DNA of 6,039 nucleotides from Halomonas sp. Its GTDB lineage: Bacteria; Pseudomonadota; Gammaproteobacteria; Pseudomonadales; Halomonadaceae. A model generated the notes under the pieces. The model was not told the DNA's origin and searched no databases. It saw only the letters and a list, made by a program, of their open reading frames with translations. The stretch is taken from positions 1 to 6,039 of the forward strand of contig SKVX01000349.1 in NCBI GenBank assembly GCA_007129225.1, given 5' to 3'. Shown in pieces: positions 1-5,895 of the stretch; the stretch's first letter is position 1; each line of letters starts with the position of its first letter. Made by a program: the position numbers and the translations under genes.

Positions 1-630
1 CATGTGGAAGCCGCCGGGCAACTGGCCCGTCTCTCCCATGAGGCGGGCATCCAGCGACTGATACAGCTATCGGGTATCGGGGCCGACCCGGCGTCTCGCT
101 CCGCCTATGTCAGTGCCCGGGGCCGTGGCGAGACGGCCGTGATTTCAGCACTACCCAAGGCAATCATCCTGCGCCCCAGCGTCATGTTCGGGCCGGATGA
201 CGCCTTCCTGTCGACACTGGCAGGCCTGACGCGTCTACCGGTCATCCCGCTGTTCGGAAAGGGAAATACGCGCCTGCAGCCGGTCCATGTGGTGGACGTG
301 GCCCGCGCCATCGGCCGGCTGCTTAGCAATGACCCGCCCGAGCGCCGCCTCTTCGAGCTCGGCGGCCCCGACATCATCTGCTACCGGGAGGTGATCGAGC
401 TGGTCATGCGTGAGCTGTCTCGGGAACGCCCCCTGCTGCCGGTTCCCTTCCCGCTGTGGCAGTTGCTGGCGCTATTGGTCGCGCCCCTGCCCACCCCCCC
501 ACTGACCCGCGACCAGGTTGCCCTGATGGCCCATGACAATGTCGCCAGCGATGCGGTCGGCACCTTCGATGACCTGGGCATGCTGCCACGCTCCCTGCGG
601 GACAGCCTGCCGCTATGCCTGAGGCCGTGA
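1..630 (+). CDS. NDUFA9-like atypical SDR (NAD(P)-binding epimerase family), 5' end missing
   Basis: The reading frame is open from base 1 (first codons CAT GTG GAA) and ends at TGA 628-630, so the gene enters from the left. The N-terminal Rossmann glycine motif is outside the window. The visible 209 residues resemble the C-terminal two thirds of the bacterial 'complex I NDUFA9 subunit family' of atypical short-chain dehydrogenases. Seen in the sequence: a beta strand IQLSGIGAD, the SAYVSARGRGE helix in the YxxxK position with Arg instead of Lys, ILRPSVMFGPDDAFL, and LQPVHVVDVARAI, all hallmarks of the extended/atypical SDR core. Members bind NAD(P) or flavin-like cofactors, and the bacterial role is not settled. 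It need not be a complex I subunit. A general NAD(P)H-binding epimerase is the alternative. It converges on the PhoU-like gene with 26 bp between the stop codons. Confidence 0.85.
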   Translation, partial: HVEAAGQLARLSHEAGIQRLIQLSGIGADPASRSAYVSARGRGETAVISALPKAIILRPSVMFGPDDAFLSTLAGLTRLPVIPLFGKGNTRLQPVHVVDVARAIGRLLSNDPPERRLFELGGPDIICYREVIELVMRELSRERPLLPVPFPLWQLLALLVAPLPTPPLTRDQVALMAHDNVASDAVGTFDDLGMLPRSLRDSLPLCLRP

Positions 631-656
631 GGCCGGGTGAACCGTCCGCTGGTCGA

Positions 657-1337
657 TCAGCCGTCGTCGTCGGCCTCGGAATAGAAGTCCAGGTCTTCCA
701 ACCGCCCCAGCACGGCCGTGGCGATGTTGGCCAGGTGTGCTGCCACCCGTTTGTAATGTCGGGCCAGAAGTGAGTAAGCCACCGCTTCGTGAAACTCGAT
801 CTGGCGCTCGTCGAGAAACAGCTCCTCGATCAGGCGGTCACTGCGTTGACGCACTTCCACGGCTTTGGACAGCGCCTGGCGGGCCTGGTTTTCGTCGGAA
901 TTCCGCGTCGCCTTAATCACCTTGTCGAACATATCGCCCATCTCGAGCGCCATGTTGTCGAGAGGCTCCTGATACTTGGGCACGTGAAAACCTTCGCTGT
1001 AGAAATGGCCTACCTCGAAGACGTTCTTGCAATAGTCACCGATGCGTTCGGCATCCTTGGCCACGCTCATCAAGGCCAGGCAAATGGCGACATCATGCCC
1101 GGGATTGACGGTCAGGTGACGCAACACCTTGCGGCGAATCGAGCGCTCCAGCTCGTTGATCGCCTGGTCACGGTCATAGAGCGGCTGACGCACCTCATCG
1201 GCCGATGCCTGACTGTGCAGCACCTCATTGGCGCGGTCGAACATCCAAGAGCCATGCTTGAGCATCTGGGTCAGATCCTCGAAGGCCAGATTGAGCGTGT
1301 TTTCCGAGGTCAGGGCGCTGTAAAGCTGTCGAAACAT
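657..1337 (-). CDS. Stand-alone PhoU-like protein, partner of the adjacent Na/Pi symporter
   Basis: A 226-residue all-helical protein of the PhoU/DUF47 type. The first three-helix bundle carries the classic PhoU metal-cluster signature KDAERIGDYCKNV (residues 94-106: E97, D101, N105). The equivalent helix of the second bundle, HYKRVAAHLANIA (194-206), keeps R197 and N204 but has K196 and A200 where the acidic E and D are expected. PhoU proteins restrain phosphate uptake and PhoR/PhoB signalling, and in YjbB-type transporters a PhoU domain is fused to the C terminus. Here it lies 26 bp downstream of the symporter on the same strand, so co-transcription and regulation of that symporter are the likely role (inference). 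ATG 1335-1337 is supported by AGGAG (1347-1351) nine bases upstream. It is cytoplasmic, with no signal peptide. It is probably not the phoU of the pst operon, which would normally sit after pstB. Confidence 0.88.
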   Translation of the reverse strand: MFRQLYSALTSENTLNLAFEDLTQMLKHGSWMFDRANEVLHSQASADEVRQPLYDRDQAINELERSIRRKVLRHLTVNPGHDVAICLALMSVAKDAERIGDYCKNVFEVGHFYSEGFHVPKYQEPLDNMALEMGDMFDKVIKATRNSDENQARQALSKAVEVRQRSDRLIEELFLDERQIEFHEAVAYSLLARHYKRVAAHLANIATAVLGRLEDLDFYSEADDDG

Positions 1338-1363
1338 GGTAGAAATCTCCTGAGTCGCCGCGC

Positions 1364-2572
1364 TCAGCGCAGGCTCGTGAACAGTTCGATGGCGCCGATT
1401 CCCAGCAGCGGTATCACCAGGAATACGCCGATCAGGAAGACGAAGGCGTAGCGGGTCTGTCGGGCCGCCAGCCGGCCATACCAGGTGGCGATCCGTAGCG
1501 GGATGTAACGCAGCGGATACCAGACAGCGGTGCCGGTCAGATTGAAAATGACATGGAACAGGGCCACGGTCATCGCCGCGGCCACGGGATTCGCCGTGGC
1601 CGCCAGGACGCTGGTGACCGTGGTGCCCAGGTTGGCCCCCATCATGAAGGGCAGCACGCGACGCAGCCGAACGACCCCGGCGCCTGCAAGCGGCACCATC
1701 AGGCTGCTGGTGATGGTGCTGGACTGGACCAGTACAGTGGAGACCAGGCCGACGCCGTAGGCCCGTACGTCACTGCGAAAGAAATAGGTGCGGAACAGGC
1801 CGTCCATGTGACGCAGCAGGGCTCCGCGCAGGTTCTGCACCATGAAGATCAGCGCAGCGAACATCAGCAGCATGCCGAGGCCGGCCACCAGCAGCCCCTG
1901 GGCAGCCGGAGTGGTCGTCAGCAAGGAGGCGACACCGTTCGCACCATCGACCACCGGCGCGGTGATCACCTTGACCGGGCTGTCGGGGCGAGCCACCTCT
2001 TCCATGCCGATCAGGTCGGCCAGCCAGCCGGCCACCCGGGTAAAGATCCCCCTGCCGGCTTCGTGGAAGAGCCCGCTGATGAACTCCAGGGGAAAGACGA
2101 TCGCCACGGTCAGGATATTGAAGAAGTCATGCATCAATGCCGCCGTGAACGAGCGCCGGAAGTTGCGCTTGATGCGCACGTTGGCCAGCGCCACGATCAC
2201 CCCGGTGACCGCCGTGCCGATGTTGGCCCCCATGATGGCGAACACCGCCGTGCCCAGGGTCATCTCACCGCTGGCGACCAGCGTCACGATCAGCGCCGAG
2301 GTGAAGGACGAGCTCTGCACGATCATGGTGACCAGCACGCCGGCCAACAGGGCGATAAAGGGATTCTCGCCGTAGGCGAAGAGCTGGGTCAGGAAATCGC
2401 TGGCCCGGCCGAACGTACCCAGCCCCGAGCCGAGCACGTTAAGGGCCGCCAGGAAGAAGTAGAGGCAGAGACCGGCATAGATGCCGCGCAGCCAGGCCGG
2501 CACCTCACGAATATCCTCGCGGGTGAGAGCCGCTCGGTTCGTGTCGGGCGAAGAGGATTCTGGTTTCGACAT
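1364..2572 (-). CDS. Na+/phosphate symporter family protein (NptA/YjbB-like, PF02690), lacking the fused PhoU domain
   Basis: A 402-residue inner-membrane protein with eight to nine hydrophobic segments after a polar N terminus of about 30 residues. The inverted-repeat signature of Na/Pi cotransporters is plain. Repeat 1 has VQSSSFTSALIV (85-96) and GANIGTAVTG (115-124). Repeat 2 has VQSSTITSSLMV (282-293) and GANLGTTVTS (312-321). Each is followed by a phenylalanine/asparagine helix (HDFFNILT 148-155, FHVIFNLT 339-346). The QSS motifs form the substrate/sodium site in the family. E. coli YjbB carries a C-terminal PhoU domain, whereas here the protein stops after the last membrane helix and PhoU is the next gene. 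Two Pho boxes precede it, suggesting induction under phosphate starvation and hence uptake, although YjbB has been linked to phosphate export. No clear Shine-Dalgarno precedes ATG 2570-2572. GTG at codon 24 is a possible alternative that keeps all membrane segments. Confidence 0.92.
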   Translation of the reverse strand: MSKPESSSPDTNRAALTREDIREVPAWLRGIYAGLCLYFFLAALNVLGSGLGTFGRASDFLTQLFAYGENPFIALLAGVLVTMIVQSSSFTSALIVTLVASGEMTLGTAVFAIMGANIGTAVTGVIVALANVRIKRNFRRSFTAALMHDFFNILTVAIVFPLEFISGLFHEAGRGIFTRVAGWLADLIGMEEVARPDSPVKVITAPVVDGANGVASLLTTTPAAQGLLVAGLGMLLMFAALIFMVQNLRGALLRHMDGLFRTYFFRSDVRAYGVGLVSTVLVQSSTITSSLMVPLAGAGVVRLRRVLPFMMGANLGTTVTSVLAATANPVAAAMTVALFHVIFNLTGTAVWYPLRYIPLRIATWYGRLAARQTRYAFVFLIGVFLVIPLLGIGAIELFTSLR

Positions 2573-2587
2573 GAAAAGGCCGTTGAG

Positions 2588-2621
2588 AGGTTACACGTTC
2601 AGGATGACGGGTGTGTGACAC
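2588..2621 (-). promoter_or_regulatory. Proximal Pho box and possible -10 before the Na/Pi symporter
   Basis: Reading the minus strand, 2621-2604 is GTGTCAC-ACAC-CCGTCAT, two PhoB half-sites (consensus CTGTCAY) with the standard 4-base gap. Each half matches 6 of 7. Exactly 10 bp further is TAACCT (2593-2588), which keeps the T, A and final T of a -10 hexamer at the spacing seen in E. coli phoA. Use of this promoter would start transcription near 2581-2583 and leave a leader of about ten bases before the ATG, which may relate to the missing Shine-Dalgarno. It could instead serve only as an additional PhoB site for the distal promoter. The sequence match is direct observation, while function is inference. 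Confidence 0.6.
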
Positions 2622-2623
2622 CC
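2609..2623. repeat. Perfect 6-bp inverted repeat in the symporter leader
   Basis: GGGTGT (2609-2614) and ACACCC (2618-2623) are exact complements around a 3-base loop. The repeat overlaps most of the proximal Pho box, and it would lie in the 5' leader if transcription starts at the distal promoter near 2633. It has no run of T after it in either direction, so it is not a convincing terminator. It may be a by-product of the GTGTCACAC Pho half-site. Confidence 0.5.
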
Positions 2624-2639
2624 ACTTTACCGTCCGCGC

Positions 2640-2673
2640 ACGGTAACCGGGACATGTGACAGTTTCATGACAG
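2640..2673 (-). promoter_or_regulatory. Distal Pho box and -10 of the Na/Pi symporter-PhoU operon
   Basis: On the minus strand 2673-2656 reads CTGTCAT-GAAA-CTGTCAC, a perfect pair of PhoB half-sites separated by four bases, indistinguishable from the E. coli Pho box consensus. Ten bases downstream is TACCGT (2645-2640), the position of the -10 in PhoB-activated promoters, where the Pho box replaces the -35. This predicts a start near A2633 and a leader of about 60 bases. It lies in the 149-bp gap behind the deaminase gene, so the symporter operon has its own phosphate-responsive promoter even though the deaminase is transcribed in the same direction. Confidence 0.85.
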
Positions 2674-2721
2674 CCAGGCACATCACCTCACCGTCATGAG
2701 CCCACCTCCCGGTATGGCGCG

Positions 2722-3159
2722 CTATTCCCCGATGTCTTCGTTCCAGAGTTCGGGCGATGCCTCGATGAAAGCGGTCATCATGTCGATGCAGTCCTTCGAC
2801 TGCAGCACCTCGACGTCGACGCCCCGAGAGCGCAGCAGTGCCTCCTCGCCCATGAAGGTCCGATTCTCGCCAACGACCACACTGGGAATGCCATAGAGCA
2901 GGATAGCTCCGCTGCACATCGGGCAGGGTGACAGCGTCGTATAGAGCACACAATCCCGATACACAGAGGCCGGCTGGCGGCCCGCATTCTCCAGTGCATC
3001 CATCTCTCCGTGCAGCACCGTACTGCCCGACTGAACCCGCCGGTTATGGCCACGGCCCAGGATCCGTCCGCGATGGACCAGCACCGAGCCGATGGGGATG
3101 CCCCCCTCCGCCAAGCCTTGCCGGGCTTCGTCCAGGGCAGCTTGCATATACTTGTCCAT
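2722..3159 (-). CDS. Cytosine deaminase of the yeast Fcy1 type (zinc CDA fold)
   Basis: A 145-residue cytoplasmic enzyme closely resembling Saccharomyces Fcy1 along its whole length: EGGIPIG, GRGHNRR, LHGEMDALEN, LYTTLSPCPMCSGAI, YGIPSVVVGEN and the C-terminal EDIGE. Zinc ligands are H50, C79 and C82, and E52 is the catalytic proton shuttle. Residues that shape the pyrimidine pocket in yeast (N51, F114, W152, D155) correspond to N39, F102, W139 and D142, all kept. The expected reaction is hydrolytic deamination of cytosine to uracil for pyrimidine salvage. Other CDA-fold activities (guanine, isocytosine or pterin-like substrates) cannot be excluded. The frame is open further upstream, but ATG 3157-3159 matches the family's start and has GGAG nine bases before it. 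It is divergent from the FMN reductase across 163 bp. It differs from the CodA amidohydrolase used by E. coli. Confidence 0.85.
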   Translation of the reverse strand: MDKYMQAALDEARQGLAEGGIPIGSVLVHRGRILGRGHNRRVQSGSTVLHGEMDALENAGRQPASVYRDCVLYTTLSPCPMCSGAILLYGIPSVVVGENRTFMGEEALLRSRGVDVEVLQSKDCIDMMTAFIEASPELWNEDIGE

Positions 3160-3206
3160 GGAAGGCTGACTCCAAGTCCATGAGAAGGAAAAACATCCGT
3201 CCCGAC

Positions 3207-3224
3207 GTGACCATAGCAAAACAG
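3207..3224 (-). promoter_or_regulatory. Degenerate Pho-box-like 18-mer and overlapping extended -10 before the deaminase
   Basis: The minus strand 3224-3207 reads CTGTTTT-GCTA-TGGTCAC. Against CTGTCAY the halves match 5 of 7 each with the correct 4-base gap. The hexamer 10 bp downstream (ATGTTT) is poor. The same bases contain TGC-TATGGT (3218-3210), an extended -10 candidate with no good -35. Either could be the deaminase promoter, and chance is also plausible. Confidence 0.25.
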
Positions 3225-3322
3225 TGGCAACTCTGCGCGGCGACCGGCCGGCGGCGCGAAGAGGGTAACGACCTGTCCGGCCAGATTCATCGAGACCGCC
3301 AAACGGCTCAGGGAGACGAACC

Positions 3323-3916
3323 ATGTCAGACCAAACAACCGCAGCTCGAATCCTGGTGTTCGCCGGAAGCACCCGGGAAGCGTCCTTCAACAAGCGGCTG
3401 GCCCGCCTGGGTGCCCGCCGCCTGGACGCGCTGGGCGCCCAGGCCACCTTCATCGACCTGCGCAACTATCCGATGCCGCTCTACCAGGGCGACCTGGAGG
3501 CCGAACATGGCCTCCCAGACAATGCGTTGGCCCTGCGCAAGCTGCTGGCCGAGCATCGGGGCCTGCTGATCGCCTCCCCCGAATACAACGGCTTCATTAC
3601 CCCGCTGATGAAGAACACCATCGACTGGATCAGCCGTCCCCACGAAGGTGAGAGCGGCCTAAAGCTGTTCGCGGGCAAGGTTGCTGCGCTGCTCGCCGCC
3701 TCGCCCGGTGGCCTGGGCGGCATGCGCAGCCTGGCGCTGATGCGCCAGCTCCTGAACAACGTTGGCGTAACGGTGCTGCCGGACCAGCTCGCCGTGACCA
3801 AGGCAGGTGACGCCTTCGACGACGACGGTGGCCTGCGCGACGAGAGCCATCAGAAGAAGCTGGACGCCATCTGCCAGAGGCTCGTCAAGACAACGAGGCT
3901 GTTCGACCGGGCATGA
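3323..3916 (+). CDS. NAD(P)H-dependent FMN reductase family flavoprotein (PF03358)
   Basis: A 197-residue soluble flavodoxin-like protein. Seen in order: beta strand plus phosphate-binding loop ILVFAGSTREASFNKRLA (10-27, GSTREASFN contacting the FMN phosphate in the family), LRNYPMPLY (47-54), the flavin-stacking loop SPEYNGFITPLMKNTIDW (85-102), and SPGGLGGMRS (127-136). These define the NADPH-dependent FMN reductase family that includes chromate and azo/quinone reductases. It probably reduces quinones, metal oxyanions or free FMN, but the exact substrate cannot be told from sequence. ATG 3323 has GGGAG (3311-3315) seven bases upstream. It is transcribed away from the cytosine deaminase and converges on the exported-protein gene with 36 bp between the stops. 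Confidence 0.9.
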   Translation: MSDQTTAARILVFAGSTREASFNKRLARLGARRLDALGAQATFIDLRNYPMPLYQGDLEAEHGLPDNALALRKLLAEHRGLLIASPEYNGFITPLMKNTIDWISRPHEGESGLKLFAGKVAALLAASPGGLGGMRSLALMRQLLNNVGVTVLPDQLAVTKAGDAFDDDGGLRDESHQKKLDAICQRLVKTTRLFDRA

Positions 3917-3929
3917 GTGAGCCCAATTG

Positions 3930-3972
3930 AAGCCCTGGCAGAGGGGTCCGGCTTATGGCGCGGCCAGGGCTT
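3930..3972. repeat. 10-bp perfect inverted repeat at the convergent gene ends
   Basis: AAGCCCTGGC (3930-3939) and GCCAGGGCTT (3963-3972) are exact complements with a 23-bp spacer. The left arm lies just after the FMN reductase stop, while the right arm lies inside the last codons of the opposing gene. A hairpin in either transcript could help end transcription of both genes. There is no T-tract, so a classical intrinsic terminator is not shown. Confidence 0.4.
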
Positions 3973-4849
3973 GCTGGCGGACATACTCGCGCTGCTTCAG
4001 TTCGAGGTAGACCTGCTGATCCAGCTCGAGGAGCTGGCGGGGATAGCGCTCCGTTAGCGCGTACCAGCGTCGCAGGCGGGCGAGCAGCCGTTCGTCCTCG
4101 GATAGCGCTCGGGTATCGAGGTGGGCCTGCAGAGCCAAATAGAACCACATCGCATTGCGCTCGATCATGCCCCTGACGCCGCCCACATAGCGCAGCTCAC
4201 CATCCGCATCATGGCCCTCAATGGTGAAGCCCACGCGATCACGGCCACCGAAGGAGAAATAGCCACGTATGGCGATCCGTGCCACCAAACCGAAGACCAC
4301 AGAATAGCGCAGTTGAATCAGGCTCTGGTTGTCGTCATAGGGCACCGCCCGCAGCCGTAGCCGGAAGGCACGGGTGCCATAGGGGCCATGTTCACCCTCC
4401 AGGCTCACATCCAGGTAGCGCGGCTCTATCGCAGTGATCCGCAGCTGAAGATCGAGGCGATCGGCATCCGCCAGCGGCTGGTAGCCCTGCCGCCCCATAT
4501 ACAATTCAAGCACCGCATCGCGAGACTCGGCTCCCTCCTCATATAAACAAGCCTTGACGTTGAAGTGCAAAAACAGGATGTCGCACCAGGCCGCCGGCGA
4601 GCGAAGCTCAGCGGCAAGTGCCTCGAAGGGGTGGTGGACCCTGGCGTGGACGCTACCACTCACGGAGTGGCTTCGCTCATCGGACGCCACATGAACGGGC
4701 TCCTCGAAAGGCGTTGCGGCAACCACCTCCGCCCAGCTATCACGCAGCCAGTCATCCTGGGCCGCGGCTGGCGTTGCGACCAGCCAGGCAGCGACTACTC
4801 TCAGCAGCAATAGCCGGAACAGCCCCGCCGCCGCCCCTATGGCCGCCAT
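3953..4849 (-). CDS. Exported protein of unknown function with two closely spaced cysteines
   Basis: I do not recognise this protein with confidence. From ATG 4847-4849 it has 298 residues. Residues 1-30 are hydrophobic and end in VATPAAA before QDDW, a good Sec signal peptide, so the product is probably periplasmic. The mature part has a beta-rich middle (LRITAIEPRYLDVSLEG, TRAFRLRLRAVPY, LIQLRYSVVFGL), cysteines C89 and C101 in WCDILFLHFNVKACLY that could form a disulfide, and an alpha-helical, Arg/Leu-rich C terminus (DERLLARLRRWYALTERYPR onward). HPFEALAAELRSPAAW followed by long strands is loosely like a START/SRPBCC helix-grip protein, but that is weak. The start is uncertain: the frame also offers ATG at 4870 and 4900 and GTG at 4915, none with a clear Shine-Dalgarno. 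It lies downstream of the lipoprotein on the same strand. I see no obvious promoter or terminator in the 213 bp between them. Confidence 0.75.
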   Translation of the reverse strand: MAAIGAAAGLFRLLLLRVVAAWLVATPAAAQDDWLRDSWAEVVAATPFEEPVHVASDERSHSVSGSVHARVHHPFEALAAELRSPAAWCDILFLHFNVKACLYEEGAESRDAVLELYMGRQGYQPLADADRLDLQLRITAIEPRYLDVSLEGEHGPYGTRAFRLRLRAVPYDDNQSLIQLRYSVVFGLVARIAIRGYFSFGGRDRVGFTIEGHDADGELRYVGGVRGMIERNAMWFYLALQAHLDTRALSEDERLLARLRRWYALTERYPRQLLELDQQVYLELKQREYVRQQALAAP

Positions 4850-5062
4850 GCCCGCATTATGGGGGTGCATCAAAGCGAATGAAGGACGACGATTCAGCAT
4901 GAAGGCATCGCTCACAAGAGGCTATCCCAAGCGTAGCCCACACAGCCATATTGGTACTGCTTCGCTGGCGTGCTTGCCGACCCTGCACCTTGTTGCCGCC
5001 ACCTGCCATGGCCCCGACAAGGGATGAGGCACTCAGACCGCTCAGCGAAGAACCAGCAGCAC

Positions 5063-5644
5063 CTACTCCCAGCGCCAGCTGTGCCGCTGCCACCATGCCA
5101 GCGCTATTTCGCGGTTCTCGCGGTTGGTATCTTCCGTCAGCACCGTACCCAGCTGAATGTAGTCGCCGCCGGTTTCCGCCATCAGCGCGGAATCCTGGGT
5201 AGCCAGCTGCAGCGCGTAGAGCACCAGCATCAACTCATAGGCATCGGTAGTGTCGACCAGGCCGAACAACAGCGGCACCGCCGGCTCACCTATCTGTCCC
5301 AGCCGCTCCGCGGCGATATACCAGACCCGCGGGTGCTCGTCTCCCCCATAGGTGTCGATGAAGCGCCGATCCGCCAGCCGGCTGACGTAGTAATGCGCCT
5401 CATCCTGCTCGGTGGCAAACAGGGCCGGCAGCCAGTAGCGATCTTCTCGAGCCGTGCCGCTTGGCGGGGTTTCCGCTTGGGAGGACGGCGGCGGTGCCTC
5501 CGCCTGCGGTGCCTCCGCCTGCGGTGCCTCCGCCTGCGGTGGCGCCGACTCATCCGCCGGTGGCGGTTGGGCACGCCCGGCGCAGCCGGCAGTCAGCAGG
5601 ATGACCATCAGCCCCAGGCCGGCGATAGGCGTACGTTTTGCCAA
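5063..5644 (-). CDS. Lipoprotein with Pro/Ala/Glu-rich linker and HEAT-like helical repeat
   Basis: A 193-residue predicted lipoprotein. Residues 1-20 are a lipoprotein signal (KR at 3-4, hydrophobic core, LLTAGC with lipid-modified C21). Next comes a low-complexity linker (about 24-65) rich in Pro, Ala, Gln and Glu with three QAEAP units. A globular part (66-193) contains HPRVWYIAAERLGQIGEPAVPLLFGLV (104-130), which looks like a HEAT repeat followed by another helix pair. HEAT solenoids bind other proteins, so a linker-tethered adaptor at the inner face of the envelope is plausible. No specific function is known to me. I chose TTG 5642-5644 because AGGAGG (5653-5658) sits eight bases upstream and it gives a textbook signal peptide. 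ATG 5675-5677 would add eleven residues encoded by the Shine-Dalgarno itself. It is divergent from the probable pstS, but no Pho box points its way. Confidence 0.8.
   Translation of the reverse strand: MAKRTPIAGLGLMVILLTAGCAGRAQPPPADESAPPQAEAPQAEAPQAEAPPPSSQAETPPSGTAREDRYWLPALFATEQDEAHYYVSRLADRRFIDTYGGDEHPRVWYIAAERLGQIGEPAVPLLFGLVDTTDAYELMLVLYALQLATQDSALMAETGGDYIQLGTVLTEDTNRENREIALAWWQRHSWRWE
5491..5540. repeat. 15-bp tandem repeat, 3.3 copies, coding for QAEAP units
   Basis: GCGGTGCCTCCGCCT repeats without a mismatch at 5491-5505, 5506-5520 and 5521-5535, then five more bases. The period is five codons, so copy changes preserve the lipoprotein frame and only lengthen or shorten the linker. 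Identical copies suggest recent slippage and possible length polymorphism between strains. Confidence 0.9.
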
Positions 5645-5652
5645 AATCCCCC

Positions 5653-5658
5653 CCTCCT
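5653..5658 (-). promoter_or_regulatory. Shine-Dalgarno that decides the TTG start of the lipoprotein
   Basis: The minus strand reads AGGAGG followed by a run of five G, then ATT and TTG, an 8-base spacing. It is the strongest ribosome site in the window and supports translation from TTG 5644 rather than from the upstream in-frame ATG at 5677. Confidence 0.7.
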
Positions 5659-5863
5659 CTCTTGATCGACGTCCCATTGCCGGAACCCCCCAAGCCAAAC
5701 TCCTCATTCCTGAATGCCGGGAACCGGCTTCTCCCTGCAACCTTCTGCGCCTGTGTGGCCTATGCCTGTGGAATGCGGGACGAATCCAGCCGGATTCTAT
5801 CGCGCTCCCGGCAAGCCGCACAGCACTTCACGGGCACTCACGAGCGCTTGCCGTCACACAGGG

Positions 5864-5881
5864 CTGTCACATAAGGTTCAT
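5864..5881 (+). promoter_or_regulatory. Possible upstream Pho box of the pstS promoter
   Basis: CTGTCAC-ATAA-GGTTCAT: the first half-site is perfect, the second matches 4 of 7, and the gap is the standard four bases. It starts 32 bp before the main Pho box, close to three helical turns, as in tandem PhoB operators. A further isolated half-site, CCGTCAC, lies at 5851-5857. There is no -10 at the right distance, so this would be an auxiliary site. Confidence 0.5.
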
Positions 5882-5895
5882 CAAACCCCCGGCTT

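Noticed and set aside
106..120. Arg in place of Lys in the SDR YxxxK motif (YVSAR) as evidence of a dead enzyme
   Set aside because: Atypical SDRs of the NDUFA9 type often lack the canonical catalytic set, so this is not unusual evidence.
621..677. GAGGCCG / CGGCCTC inverted repeat around the convergent stops of the SDR and PhoU-like genes
   Set aside because: The arms are only 7 bp with a 35-base loop, no T-tract, and a second GAGGCCG copy as an equal partner. This is too weak to call a terminator.
789..1451. 220-codon open frame antisense to the PhoU-like gene
   Set aside because: The opposite strand encodes a convincing PhoU-like protein with a ribosome site, while this frame shows no domain.
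1553..2659. 368-codon open frame antisense to the Na/Pi symporter
   Set aside because: It is His/Gln/Gly-rich without any family motif and lies exactly opposite a clear membrane transporter. It is a shadow of GC-rich codon bias.
3160..3465. N-terminal extension of the deaminase frame beyond ATG 3159
   Set aside because: The extra residues are Arg/Ser-rich, overlap the divergent FMN reductase gene and are absent from the Fcy1 family. ATG 3159 has a good ribosome site.
5716..5797. Short hairpins 5716-5728 and 5782-5797 as terminators or REP elements
   Set aside because: They lie upstream of both flanking genes, have 5-6 bp stems, and resemble neither each other nor REP consensus.
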